9,334 nucleotides of DNA from Clostridia bacterium (GTDB lineage Bacteria > Bacillota > Clostridia > Oscillospirales > Acutalibacteraceae), in the NCBI GenBank assembly GCA_017381395.1, contig JAFOCH010000030.1, forward strand, positions 1 through 9,334. Direction: 5' to 3'. Shown here one piece after another: positions 1 through 6,568 of the stretch. Each line of letters starts with the position of its first letter. The stretch's first letter is position 1. The notes below the pieces were generated by a model. The model had not been told where the DNA came from and made no database searches. It worked only from the letters and a program-made list of their open reading frames with translations. The translations under genes and the position numbers were made by a program.

Positions 1-885
1 CAGGGCGCATCCGAAAGTGGAAACAACGACGATGCAGATGGTAAATACGGCGTTTTTGTTATTCACGAGGACGACTATATGTGGAATCAGGGCGTTAGCA
101 CCACTAACGGAAACTGGTCTGTTTCTGATGACGAACAAACGATAAAAAATACTGCCGCCAACTTAAAGGCATATTTCGACGAAAAGATCGAGGCAAAATT
201 TGACAAACCGATTTTTGTCCTTTCGCATTTGCCGCTTCACTATACTGCACGTACAAGTAATGGTGACTGCCAGTATGCAAAGTACATTTTCGACGAGCTT
301 AATGCCGCTTCTGAAAAGGGACTGAACATCTACTTCCTTTTCGGTCACAACCATTCGGGATACTATGATGATTATATCGGCGGTAGCTCCATTTATCTCA
401 AACCCAATGACCAAATTGTTCTTGCTGACGTCGGTAGCAGAACCTCTTTCCAAAGCTATACTCTTAAATTCTCATATTTGACTGCCGGCTATGTTGGCTA
501 TTACAATTCGGGCAACCCTGTTGATAAGAGCATGAATATGGTAGTGTACGAAATTTACAAGGATAGGGTTGAAATCAGCCGCTATTCCACCTCAGGAATT
601 ATCAACTTAAAGGGAGCAGGATACGGTAGCGTTGGCGAATACGAAGCCGATACAAACGTATATGCCAGCCCCTTTACCTCGGTTCTCCAATTCTTCCGTC
701 AAAAGGGTCTGCTCAGCAATAACAGAAGCATTGACGCAGCGGATTTGCTTATCCTTAAACAGCACTTGCTTAACATAAATGAAATGGATGCTGAAATAGC
801 CGAATATGCCGATATGAATGACGATGGAGTGATTGATGGTACCGACATGACCATCCTGACAACGACCATTACAGGCATTTCATAA
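1..885 (+). CDS. Secreted-type metallophosphoesterase with C-terminal dockerin, 5' end outside window
   Basis: The frame is open from base 1, so the gene starts upstream; the first ATG in the window (79) is internal, because the protein matches its downstream paralogue before that point. It is a calcineurin-like metallophosphoesterase: the metal-ligand motifs LSHLPLH (bases 220-240) and FGHNH (340-354) are present, while the earlier D-x-H, GD and GNHD motifs would lie off the left edge. Such enzymes hydrolyse phosphomono- or diesters with two metal ions; the substrate cannot be told. The last 60 or so residues (from about base 700) are a dockerin: the second repeat, DMNDDGVIDGTD, is a good calcium loop, but the first repeat has lost its opening acidic ligands. 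A dockerin implies export and docking on a cohesin scaffold or cell surface. The signal peptide is not in view, but the paralogue has one. It ends in TAA just before a strong terminator. The family call is firm; the role in the cell is unknown. Confidence 0.88.
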   Translation, partial: QGASESGNNDDADGKYGVFVIHEDDYMWNQGVSTTNGNWSVSDDEQTIKNTAANLKAYFDEKIEAKFDKPIFVLSHLPLHYTARTSNGDCQYAKYIFDELNAASEKGLNIYFLFGHNHSGYYDDYIGGSSIYLKPNDQIVLADVGSRTSFQSYTLKFSYLTAGYVGYYNSGNPVDKSMNMVVYEIYKDRVEISRYSTSGIINLKGAGYGSVGEYEADTNVYASPFTSVLQFFRQKGLLSNNRSIDAADLLILKQHLLNINEMDAEIAEYADMNDDGVIDGTDMTILTTTITGIS

Positions 886-936
886 TAAATAAAAAATATC
901 ACTCACCGAAGTTGTATCGACTTCGGTGAATTTTTT
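13..936 (+). repeat. Tandem gene duplication, copy 1
   Basis: This stretch, coding region plus terminator, is homologous to 1428-2342. The translated copies agree at roughly two residues in three, judged by eye, with almost no gaps. Long identical runs include GLNIYFLFGHNHS and EISRYSTSG. The divergence points to an old tandem duplication, not a recent one or an assembly artefact. Confidence 0.85.
903..936 (+). terminator. Rho-independent terminator after first phosphoesterase
   Basis: A perfect 10-bp stem (TCACCGAAGT at 903-912 with ACTTCGGTGA at 920-929), a 7-base loop and a T6 run at 931-936. It lies 17 bases after the TAA and separates the two paralogues transcriptionally. Confidence 0.93.
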
Positions 937-993
937 ATTTAAATCGCACAATCTTTGAAAATATTTTGTAATGAATCACCAAGTAAAATAAGG

Positions 994-999
994 TATAAT
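994..999 (+). promoter_or_regulatory. -10 box of second phosphoesterase copy
   Basis: TATAAT at 994-999 sits 37 bases before the ATG at 1037. No good -35 hexamer is present at 16-18 bases; TTGTAA at 966-971 is 22 bases away, which is too far. With the terminator just upstream, this is the likely start of an independent transcript, but the promoter looks weak or activator-dependent. Confidence 0.5.
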
Positions 1000-1036
1000 T
1001 TATATGCATACTATTTTTAAAAAAAGGAGAATAGCA

Positions 1037-2293
1037 ATGTTTAGTTCCAAAAAGCGTGTATTATCCGTTATTGTCAGCGTGGCTATGCTTATTAGTACCT
1101 TGTTTGTGTTCAATTCAGGCGCAGTAGCCGCTTCTGAGGAAAAGACGGTTTATCATTTCCTGTACCGACTTTCAGGCAGGTAACACCAGTGGTGGTGCCC
1201 AGATTGTAAAAGACATTCTCGCCCAAGTAAAAGAAAGCGGAATAACCGAAATTGACGGTTTTTTCTTTGCAGGGGATTTGACACCTAATATAAGTGATTA
1301 TCCGGGCGAAAGTGCGGTTGGCTTGGCCGCCTTAAAGGACGCTGTAAAATTATAGTTTGATATTGCTGACAGCGATATGGTTTGTATCCGTGGAAACCAC
1401 GACCCGATTGGATTAACCGGCGTTGTTGAAAGTGGAAACAACGATGATCCGGATGGAAAGTATGGTGTATTTGCAATCCACGAGGACGATTTTATGTGGC
1501 TGCAGGGCGTAGGAACCTCTAACGGAAACAGCAATATAAAAGATGACGAAGATCAAGTAAAAGCAACCGCCGCTAACCTAAAGGCATATCTCGACGAAAA
1601 GATAGAGAATGAATTTGATAAGCATATTCTCATTGTTTCTCATCTTCCGTTGCATTTCTCAAATCGTGCCGGAGGCGGTGATGGCCAGTACGGAAAGTAT
1701 ATTTATGATGAGCTTGACTCCGCGGCTAAAAAGGGACTGAACATCTATTTCCTTTTCGGGCATAATCATTCCAGCGGTTATGACGATTATCTCGGCGCGG
1801 CTTCAATTTATCTTAAGCCCGGCGACGAAATTCTTATCCCCACGGGTAGATGGAGCTGTTCTGCCGAAAGGCTTGCCTTCACATATTTGAATGCGGGTTA
1901 TGTAGGTTATTACAGTACAGGCAACAAGGTTGATAAAAGCAAGAGCATGGTGGTGTATGAAATTTACGATAATAGGGCCGAAATCAGCCGCTATTCAACT
2001 TCGGGACTGATTAACTTAAAGTCGGCCGGAGTGTCAAGCACAACCGACTATGACGCGGATACAACCGTATATACCAGTCCCATGATATCAAAGCTCATGC
2101 AATTCCATCAAAAAGGATGGCTTAACAATAACAGAAGCATTGACGCAGAAGATTTGATTATCCTCAAACAGCATTTGCTGGGCATAAACGAACTGGATGC
2201 AAAATATCTGATTACGCTGATATGAATGATGATGGAGTAGTTGATGGTACCGACTTGACCGTACTATCGACGATGATTGTCGGACTTTCGTAA
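1037..2293 (+). pseudogene. Metallophosphoesterase-dockerin paralogue broken by two frameshifts and a stop
   Basis: The start is sound: GGAG at 1026-1029, ATG at 1037, then a signal peptide (MFSSKKR, a hydrophobic stretch, ending near AVAA). That frame stops at 1181-1183 after 48 codons. The homologous protein continues in the frame one base later from about 1164, giving TDFQAG (position of the first metal motif), FAGDL (second), RGNHDP (third, near 1388), VSHLPLH (fourth) and FGHNH (fifth). An in-frame TAG interrupts this at 1353-1355. The longest open stretch, 1377-2225, then loses the dockerin to a missing A in the AAAA run at 2201-2204; one base restored gives DMNDDGVVDGTD and a TAA at 2291-2293. 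Full length would be about 418 residues. In motif one the usual His is Gln (D-F-Q). As written, no active secreted enzyme can be made. Decay is the simplest reading; sequencing error could explain the indels less strainedly than the TAG. Confidence 0.85.
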
Positions 2294-2342
2294 CAAATAT
2301 ATTTTACTCACCGAGGTCAATGTGATTTCGGTGAGTTTTTTT
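1428..2342 (+). repeat. Tandem gene duplication, copy 2
   Basis: Homologous to 13-936, including the terminator, which keeps the outer ACTCACCGA / TCGGTGA arms while the inner stem and loop have changed. Only the 3' part of copy 1 is in the window, so the left end of the duplicated unit cannot be set. Confidence 0.85.
2306..2342 (+). terminator. Rho-independent terminator after phosphoesterase pseudogene
   Basis: A 12-bp stem with two G-U pairs (2307-2318 with 2324-2335), a 5-base loop and a T7 run at 2336-2342. It follows the TAA at 2291-2293, which supports that codon as the ancestral end of the broken gene. Confidence 0.92.
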
Positions 2343-2372
2343 GTGAAAATATTTAATTGTTTTGGGTGTAGG

Positions 2373-2401
2373 TTGAATTGTTGCCAAACAACGTGTATAA
2401 T
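2373..2401 (+). promoter_or_regulatory. Sigma-A type promoter of trehalase gene
   Basis: TTGAAT (2373-2378), a 17-base spacer, then TATAAT (2396-2401). Transcription should start near 2408, leaving a leader of about 34 bases. No operator repeat is obvious beside it. Confidence 0.8.
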
Positions 2402-2424
2402 TAAACAAATGCTTTTAAAAAAAT

Positions 2425-2431
2425 AGAAGGG
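2425..2431 (+). promoter_or_regulatory. Ribosome binding site that decides the trehalase start
   Basis: AGAAGGG lies 1 base before the ATG at 2433 but 10 bases before the in-frame ATG at 2442. The spacing favours 2442 and a protein starting MSHIS. Confidence 0.65.
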
Positions 2432-2441
2432 TATGAAAACA

Positions 2442-3707
2442 ATGTCACATATTTCAGCGGCAACCGAATCGAATACATTTGACCGAAACAATCAGCGGAG
2501 CGAAACAAAAGCGGTCCTCGAATATATAAGCGGCAACTGGGACAGCTGTATTAAAGAAAATACGGCCGACGACGGCAATCTTATTGGTTTGCCGTTTCCA
2601 TATACCGTCCCTGCGGTAGGTCACTTTGACGAAATGTACTATTGGGACACCTATTTTACGAATAAGGGGCTCGAAATCGCAGACAGACACGAATTGGCAA
2701 AGAATAATGTCGATAATATGCTTTATATGGTCGATAGGTTCCTCTTTATGCCGAATGGAAATCGCACCTTTTTCCTTACGCATTCACAGCCGCCATTCCT
2801 TTCAATAATGGTAAGGGACGTTTATGAGCAAAGTGGCGACAAGCAGTGGCTAGGCCATGCCTACAAGACGCTTCAAACCGAGTATAAATTCTGGACCGAA
2901 AAGCGCGGCAGTGAAATCGGACTCGCTCATTACGATGATAGTCGTACCGATTTTGAATCCTATATCGCCAACGAATATATCAATCGCATTAGTCATCGAC
3001 CCGAAGGATATACCGATAGCGAGATTGCCCGTGAATATTTGGCAATTTGCGAAAGCGGCTGGGATGCCAATCCTCGTTTTGAATATGAAACATACAATAA
3101 TGCTGCCGTTGACCTCAATTCGCTTTTATACGCGTTCGAAAGCAACATGGCATACTTTGCCGACGAGCTCGGAAACGGTGAAAGCGAAACCTGGACACAG
3201 CTTGCCGCCGACCGAAAGGCGACCATGATAAAATATCTCGAAAATAAAGACGGTCTTTTGGTCGATTACAATTTCGAGTCAAAAAAACAGAGCGAAATTT
3301 TCTCGGTCGCGTCGATTTATCCGCTTTTTGTCGGTCTTGCCGATGAAAAACATGCAAAGGCGGTTGTGGATAACCTGGACCGACTCGAAAGAGAGTATGG
3401 TTTACTTACCTGTGAAGAAAATGATGTCGAGGGCACCTTCCAATGGGATGCGCCGAATGGCTGGGCTTGCTTGCAGTATATTGCGATTATCGGACTCGAT
3501 AATTATGGATACAAGGAAGAGGCAAGACGAATTGCCGAAAAGTACGTTTTGCTTGTCGAAAAGGTATTTAAGGAAACCGATAATCTTTGGGAAAAATACA
3601 ACGTTATCGAAGGAAACGTAAATGTAAAGGGCGAATACGAGATGCCGCCGATGATGGGCTGGAGCGCAGGTACATATTTGGCTGCCCTCGAATATTTGAA
3701 TAAGTAA
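2442..3707 (+). CDS. GH37 family trehalase-type glycosidase
   Basis: A 421-residue protein of glycoside hydrolase family 37, whose known members split trehalose into two glucoses with inversion. The first trehalase signature region is VGHFDEMYYWDTY (about residues 59-71) and the second is QWDAPNGWA (334-342). The two catalytic carboxylates align with D208 in ESGWD (acid) and E384 in WEKYNV (base). The length fits a single (alpha/alpha)6 barrel without extra domains. There is no signal peptide or membrane segment, so it should act in the cytoplasm on imported or stored sugar. The signature normally written PGGRF reads VGHF here, with His in place of Arg, so a related substrate is possible. No transporter or phosphotransferase gene is adjacent. 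It is monocistronic, with its own promoter and terminator. An ATG at 2433 is in frame but too close to the ribosome binding site. The family is confident; trehalose as substrate is likely, not shown. Confidence 0.87.
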   Translation: MSHISAATESNTFDRNNQRSETKAVLEYISGNWDSCIKENTADDGNLIGLPFPYTVPAVGHFDEMYYWDTYFTNKGLEIADRHELAKNNVDNMLYMVDRFLFMPNGNRTFFLTHSQPPFLSIMVRDVYEQSGDKQWLGHAYKTLQTEYKFWTEKRGSEIGLAHYDDSRTDFESYIANEYINRISHRPEGYTDSEIAREYLAICESGWDANPRFEYETYNNAAVDLNSLLYAFESNMAYFADELGNGESETWTQLAADRKATMIKYLENKDGLLVDYNFESKKQSEIFSVASIYPLFVGLADEKHAKAVVDNLDRLEREYGLLTCEENDVEGTFQWDAPNGWACLQYIAIIGLDNYGYKEEARRIAEKYVLLVEKVFKETDNLWEKYNVIEGNVNVKGEYEMPPMMGWSAGTYLAALEYLNK

Positions 3708-3711
3708 ATGT

Positions 3712-3744
3712 AAAAAAACCGATGCAAATTCGCATCGGTTTTTT
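3712..3744. terminator. Bidirectional terminator between trehalase and recR
   Basis: The stem CCGATGC (3719-3725) pairs with GCATCGG (3732-3738) around a 6-base loop, flanked by A7 on the left (3712-3718) and T6 on the right (3739-3744). Read on either strand it is a GC stem followed by a U run, as expected between convergent genes. It lies 4 bases past the trehalase stop and 24 bases past the recR stop. Confidence 0.93.
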
Positions 3745-3768
3745 ATGTTCATATTATTGCATATATTC

Positions 3769-4368
3769 TTAAAATTCGCTGCGCCCCTCTAATGCGCGCA
3801 TGAGGGTAATTTCGTCGGCGAATTCCAAGCTGCCGCCTACGGGGATTCCGTAAGCCAGTCGAGTAACCTTTACTCCCATCGGTTTCAGCAGTCGGGAGAT
3901 ATAGGCGGCGGTTGCTTCGCCGTCGACCGTCGGGTTGGTAGCCATAATAATTTCGCGTACTTCGTCGTCGGCAACCCTTTTAAGCAGTTCGCGTACTTTA
4001 ATCTGATCGGGGCCTATTCCGTCGAGGGGTGAAATTACTCCGTGAAGCACGTGATAGGCGCCGTTAAATTCCTTTGTCCTCTCGAATGCGATTATATCGC
4101 GCGGGTCCTCGACAACGCAGATAACGCTACCGTCCCTCGACTTGTCCGAGCAAATGTCGCATTTGTCGAGATCGGTCAGATTTTGACACACCGAGCAGCA
4201 GTGAATATGCTTTTTCGCCTCGACAATCGCGTTTGCAAAATCCTGTGCCTCGTCGTCCGAGAGGGAGAGTAGATGAAACGCCAGTCGCTGAGCCGATTTT
4301 TTGCCTATTCCCGGCATTTTTTCGAATTGCTCGGTCAGCTTAGCAAGTGACGGAATTTTATATCCCAT
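3769..4368 (-). CDS. recR: Recombination mediator protein RecR
   Basis: RecR, 199 residues, works with RecO (and RecF) to load RecA on single-stranded gaps during recombinational repair. In order: a helix-hairpin-helix at MPGIGKKSAQRLA (18-30), a four-cysteine zinc finger (C58, C61, C70, C73), a Toprim domain starting near residue 81 with E87-D88 and the TNPTVDGEATA segment (about 144-154), and the conserved C-terminal LAYGIPVGG...EITLMRALEGR. The frame stays open further upstream to 4443, but that extension overlaps ybaB and has no family match. The ATG at 4366-4368 gives the usual family length. It lies 1 base after the ybaB TGA, so translation is probably coupled. It is the last gene of the dnaX operon, as in Bacillus. 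Confidence 0.97.
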   Translation of the reverse strand: MGYKIPSLAKLTEQFEKMPGIGKKSAQRLAFHLLSLSDDEAQDFANAIVEAKKHIHCCSVCQNLTDLDKCDICSDKSRDGSVICVVEDPRDIIAFERTKEFNGAYHVLHGVISPLDGIGPDQIKVRELLKRVADDEVREIIMATNPTVDGEATAAYISRLLKPMGVKVTRLAYGIPVGGSLEFADEITLMRALEGRSEF

Positions 4369-4369
4369 A

Positions 4370-4735
4370 TCAGAATAAACCACCCATTCCCGGAATGTTG
4401 GGGATGTTGAGGGATGACGAAATTTTTGCCATTTCTTCTTCACCGGTTGTGTCAGCGGTACGCATTGCTTCGTTAATAGCGGCTGTGATTAAATCCTCTA
4501 ACATTTCGATGTCATCGGGGTCAACGATTTCCGGCTTTATCGAAAGGCGGGAAACCTGATGCTTTCCTGTTACGGTGACCTCCACCATTCCGCCACCCGA
4601 GGTTGCGGTGTATTCGGCGGTTTCAAGCTCGGCCTGTTTGGTCTGCATATCCTCCTGTGCCTTTTGAACCTGCTTCATCATTTGCTGAATGTTGTTTGAA
4701 CCTGAGCCGTAGCCCTGCGGTAATCTTGCCTTCAT
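4370..4735 (-). CDS. ybaB: YbaB/EbfC family nucleoid-associated protein
   Basis: A 121-residue YbaB/EbfC (PF02575) protein; homologues are small dimers that bind DNA and are assigned to the nucleoid. The sequence shows a Gly/Ser/Asn-rich start, a long charged helix (about residues 15-40: MMKQVQKAQEDMQTKQ), the strand region GGGMVEVTVTGKHQVSRLSIKPE (about 47-69) and the acidic helix DDIEMLEDLITAAINEA that typify the family. The tail ends in NIPNIPGMGGLF, the usual Gly/Met-rich finish. AAAGGAAG at 4745-4752 sits 9 bases before the ATG. It begins 25 bases after dnaX and ends 1 base before recR. The dnaX-ybaB-recR order is widely kept in bacteria and suggests a role linked to replication or repair, not established here. 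Confidence 0.95.
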   Translation of the reverse strand: MKARLPQGYGSGSNNIQQMMKQVQKAQEDMQTKQAELETAEYTATSGGGMVEVTVTGKHQVSRLSIKPEIVDPDDIEMLEDLITAAINEAMRTADTTGEEEMAKISSSLNIPNIPGMGGLF

Positions 4736-4760
4736 TTTTTATATCTTCCTTTCGGCTAAT

Positions 4761-6515
4761 TTATTTATCAATTCCTGCCTGTCTTGCTCGTGAAACGAGG
4801 TCGTCAAGCGGGTCAATTTCATCGTCTGCGTTTGGCTCGGGAGTGTTTCCTGCCGCCTTCTTTTTGGTATAAGGGCCGATTTTATAATTTGTTCCCGTGA
4901 CCTGCACAATGGCGGCTTTGAGTGCTGATTTGTGTCGCGGACTGGTGTTAATCATATCCCTGAAACTCTCGTTTTTAAAGTCAATGAGCATACAATCGTT
5001 GACGATATACGCCTGCGATCCTTCGAGAGCGGCCTTCATCATGGGGTCGGTTTTGCCCAGCGCACCGAGAATATCGTTCCAATTCTTATACGGCTGATCA
5101 CCGCTGCTCTGTGGCTTTGTTTCGCTTACGGGGGCGAAAGCAACCGTTGCCGAATTATCGTCGGCCATCGACGGTACCTTTATATCGTCGGCGGTAACCT
5201 TCTTTTGATACACCTTTACGTCGGCTTCATCAGCGGCTTTTTCGGGTATTTTGATCGCCTGAGTTGCCGCAATATCTACCGTCTTTTCAGGCAATTTAAT
5301 GGCCTGTGTTGCCGTAATATCGGTGTCTTTTTCGGTCGCGATGTCATTTTTTTCTACTCTCGCGCCTGCCGTCAGCACGGCTCCTGCTTCTAGTGCGGAA
5401 ATTCGGCGCAAAATGGCCGTCATCGATTCGTCAAGTGACGGGTCGCATAATCTTATCAGTGCCGTTTCCATAATGGTACGGCGGTTTGCGCCTCTATTCA
5501 TGTCGGAAAATGCCTTTTCAAACACCTCGATTGCGTGGATAATCGCATCGAGAGGCATATTCTGACCCTCTTTTTTCAGTTTTTCAATTTCCGTCGACGA
5601 GCAAACAACCAGTTTTTCAGGATTTTTTGTCGCCTTTATCATCATAATATTACGGAAATATTCAATCAGCTCGCAGCATAGTCGGGTCATGTCCTTTGAC
5701 CTTTCGTAAAGCTCGGCTATGGTTTCGAGTGCCTGCTCGCTATTGCGATTTACTATCGAAAGAGCAAGCCGCTCGATATATTCGCGTCCCGACATTCCTG
5801 CGGCGTCAAGTACCGCCTTTTCGTCAACTTCGTTTCCCGTAGCGGCACAAACGTCCAGCAGGGAAAGAGCGTCACGCATAGCACCGTCTGACAGCTTTGC
5901 GATAATCAGTGCGGCGTCGGGGGTCAGCGAAATGCCTTCTTTTTCGGCAATTTCGGTCAGGCGTGCGGCAATTTCTTCCACAGCAATTCTGCTAAAATCG
6001 AATCGCTGACAGCGCGAAAGAATGGTTGCCGGTAGCTTATGCACCTCGGTCGTAGCCAGAATGAATATAACGTGTGCCGGCGGCTCCTCGAGTGTTTTGA
6101 GCAGAGCGTTGAATGCCGCACCCGAAAGCATGTGCACCTCGTCGATGATATAGATTCGGTATTTTGCCGTTGCAGGGGAGAAGGCGGTATTATCGCGCAA
6201 TTCCCTTATGTTATCAACACCGTTGTTTGACGCGGCGTCGATTTCGGTGATGTCAAAAATGCTTTCGTCATTGATACCTTTACAAATTTCGCATTCGTTA
6301 CAGGGGTCGCCTGCCTGCGAATTGAGACAGTTTACCGCCTTTGCGAAAATTTTTGCGCAGGAGGTCTTTCCCGTTCCACGCGATCCGGTGAAAAGGTAGG
6401 CGTGAGAAATATGATTGTCGGTAATCTGATTTTTCAGCGTTTTGACAATATTTTTTTGACCTACTACCTCGCTGAAATTACGCGGACGGTATTTTCTGTA
6501 AAGGGCTTGATACAT
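4761..6515 (-). CDS. dnaX: DNA polymerase III subunit tau (DnaX)
   Basis: Clamp-loader ATPase, 584 residues, which opens and loads the beta sliding clamp and, through its C-terminus, ties the polymerase to the replisome. Visible parts: RKYRP start (7-11), Walker A GSRGTGKT (44-51), zinc cysteines C63, C72, C75, C78, Walker B IIDEVH (123-128), LATTE sensor-1 region (153-157) and the SRC arginine-finger motif (167-169). Collar domain III runs to about residue 385. A low-complexity linker with a 15-residue tandem duplication (399-428) follows, then a C-terminal domain from about residue 480 (KNWNDILGALGK). The frame extends upstream to 6602, but only through SRP RNA sequence; the ATG at 6513-6515 with AGGTG (6521-6525) five bases away starts the family-typical MYQALYRKYRP. 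An A7 run near codons 388-390 may yield a shorter gamma form (separate entry). It is probably transcribed from the SRP RNA promoter, since no other is apparent. Confidence 0.97.
   Translation of the reverse strand: MYQALYRKYRPRNFSEVVGQKNIVKTLKNQITDNHISHAYLFTGSRGTGKTSCAKIFAKAVNCLNSQAGDPCNECEICKGINDESIFDITEIDAASNNGVDNIRELRDNTAFSPATAKYRIYIIDEVHMLSGAAFNALLKTLEEPPAHVIFILATTEVHKLPATILSRCQRFDFSRIAVEEIAARLTEIAEKEGISLTPDAALIIAKLSDGAMRDALSLLDVCAATGNEVDEKAVLDAAGMSGREYIERLALSIVNRNSEQALETIAELYERSKDMTRLCCELIEYFRNIMMIKATKNPEKLVVCSSTEIEKLKKEGQNMPLDAIIHAIEVFEKAFSDMNRGANRRTIMETALIRLCDPSLDESMTAILRRISALEAGAVLTAGARVEKNDIATEKDTDITATQAIKLPEKTVDIAATQAIKIPEKAADEADVKVYQKKVTADDIKVPSMADDNSATVAFAPVSETKPQSSGDQPYKNWNDILGALGKTDPMMKAALEGSQAYIVNDCMLIDFKNESFRDMINTSPRHKSALKAAIVQVTGTNYKIGPYTKKKAAGNTPEPNADDEIDPLDDLVSRARQAGIDK
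5232..5321 (-). repeat. Two tandem 45-base units in the dnaX linker
   Basis: The unit at 5321-5277 encodes DITATQAIKLPEKTV and the unit at 5276-5232 encodes DIAATQAIKIPEKAA, residues 399-413 and 414-428. The protein units match at 11 of 15 positions, while the DNA differs mostly at third codon positions, so the duplication is old. It lies in the linker between the collar and the C-terminal domain, where length is usually tolerated. Confidence 0.85.
5344..5353 (-). promoter_or_regulatory. Candidate frameshift or slippage site in dnaX
   Basis: On the minus strand, A7 (5353 to 5347) is read as GAA AAA AAT in codons 388-390, which contains the heptamer A AAA AAT in the phase needed for tandem -1 slippage. 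The next codon in the -1 frame is TGA (5346-5344), so either ribosomal slippage or one extra A in the mRNA ends the protein at residue 390. That is just after domain III, where gamma proteins end. No convincing downstream stem was found. This is inference by analogy to dnaX of E. coli and Thermus. Confidence 0.45.
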
Positions 6516-6520
6516 TTCAT

Positions 6521-6525
6521 CACCT
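6521..6525 (-). promoter_or_regulatory. Ribosome binding site fixing the dnaX start
   Basis: AGGTG on the minus strand, 5 bases before the ATG at 6515. The longer open frame upstream has no such site and overlaps the SRP RNA. Confidence 0.75.
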
Positions 6526-6568
6526 GCTTTTTTTAGTCGGGATAAAGAATAATGCCGATCATGCACTT

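Noticed and set aside
1353..1355. In-frame TAG as a recoded sense codon (alternative genetic code or pyrrolysine)
   Set aside because: It lies in a copy that also has two frameshifts, no other gene in the window has an in-frame TAG, and the TAA and TGA stops elsewhere behave normally. Simple decay explains it.
4369..4443. N-terminal extension of RecR starting MKKKWQ
   Set aside because: It overlaps the end of ybaB and does not resemble RecR; the ATG at 4368 gives normal length.
4932..5393. A 153-residue open frame on the plus strand opposite dnaX
   Set aside because: It is antisense to an intact core gene, has no ribosome binding site and its translation looks like no protein family. Other antisense and overlapping frames across the window were dismissed for the same reasons.
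5571..5576. A6G run in dnaX resembling the E. coli A AAA AAG site
   Set aside because: The phase is wrong (CTG AAA AAA GAG), so tandem slippage would mispair, and the position is inside domain III.
6451..6457. Second A7 run in dnaX (codons 20-22, A AAA AAT) as a frameshift site
   Set aside because: Slipping here would destroy the protein before the ATPase motifs, with no nearby stop or useful product. It is recorded because it weakens the case for the site at 5347-5353.
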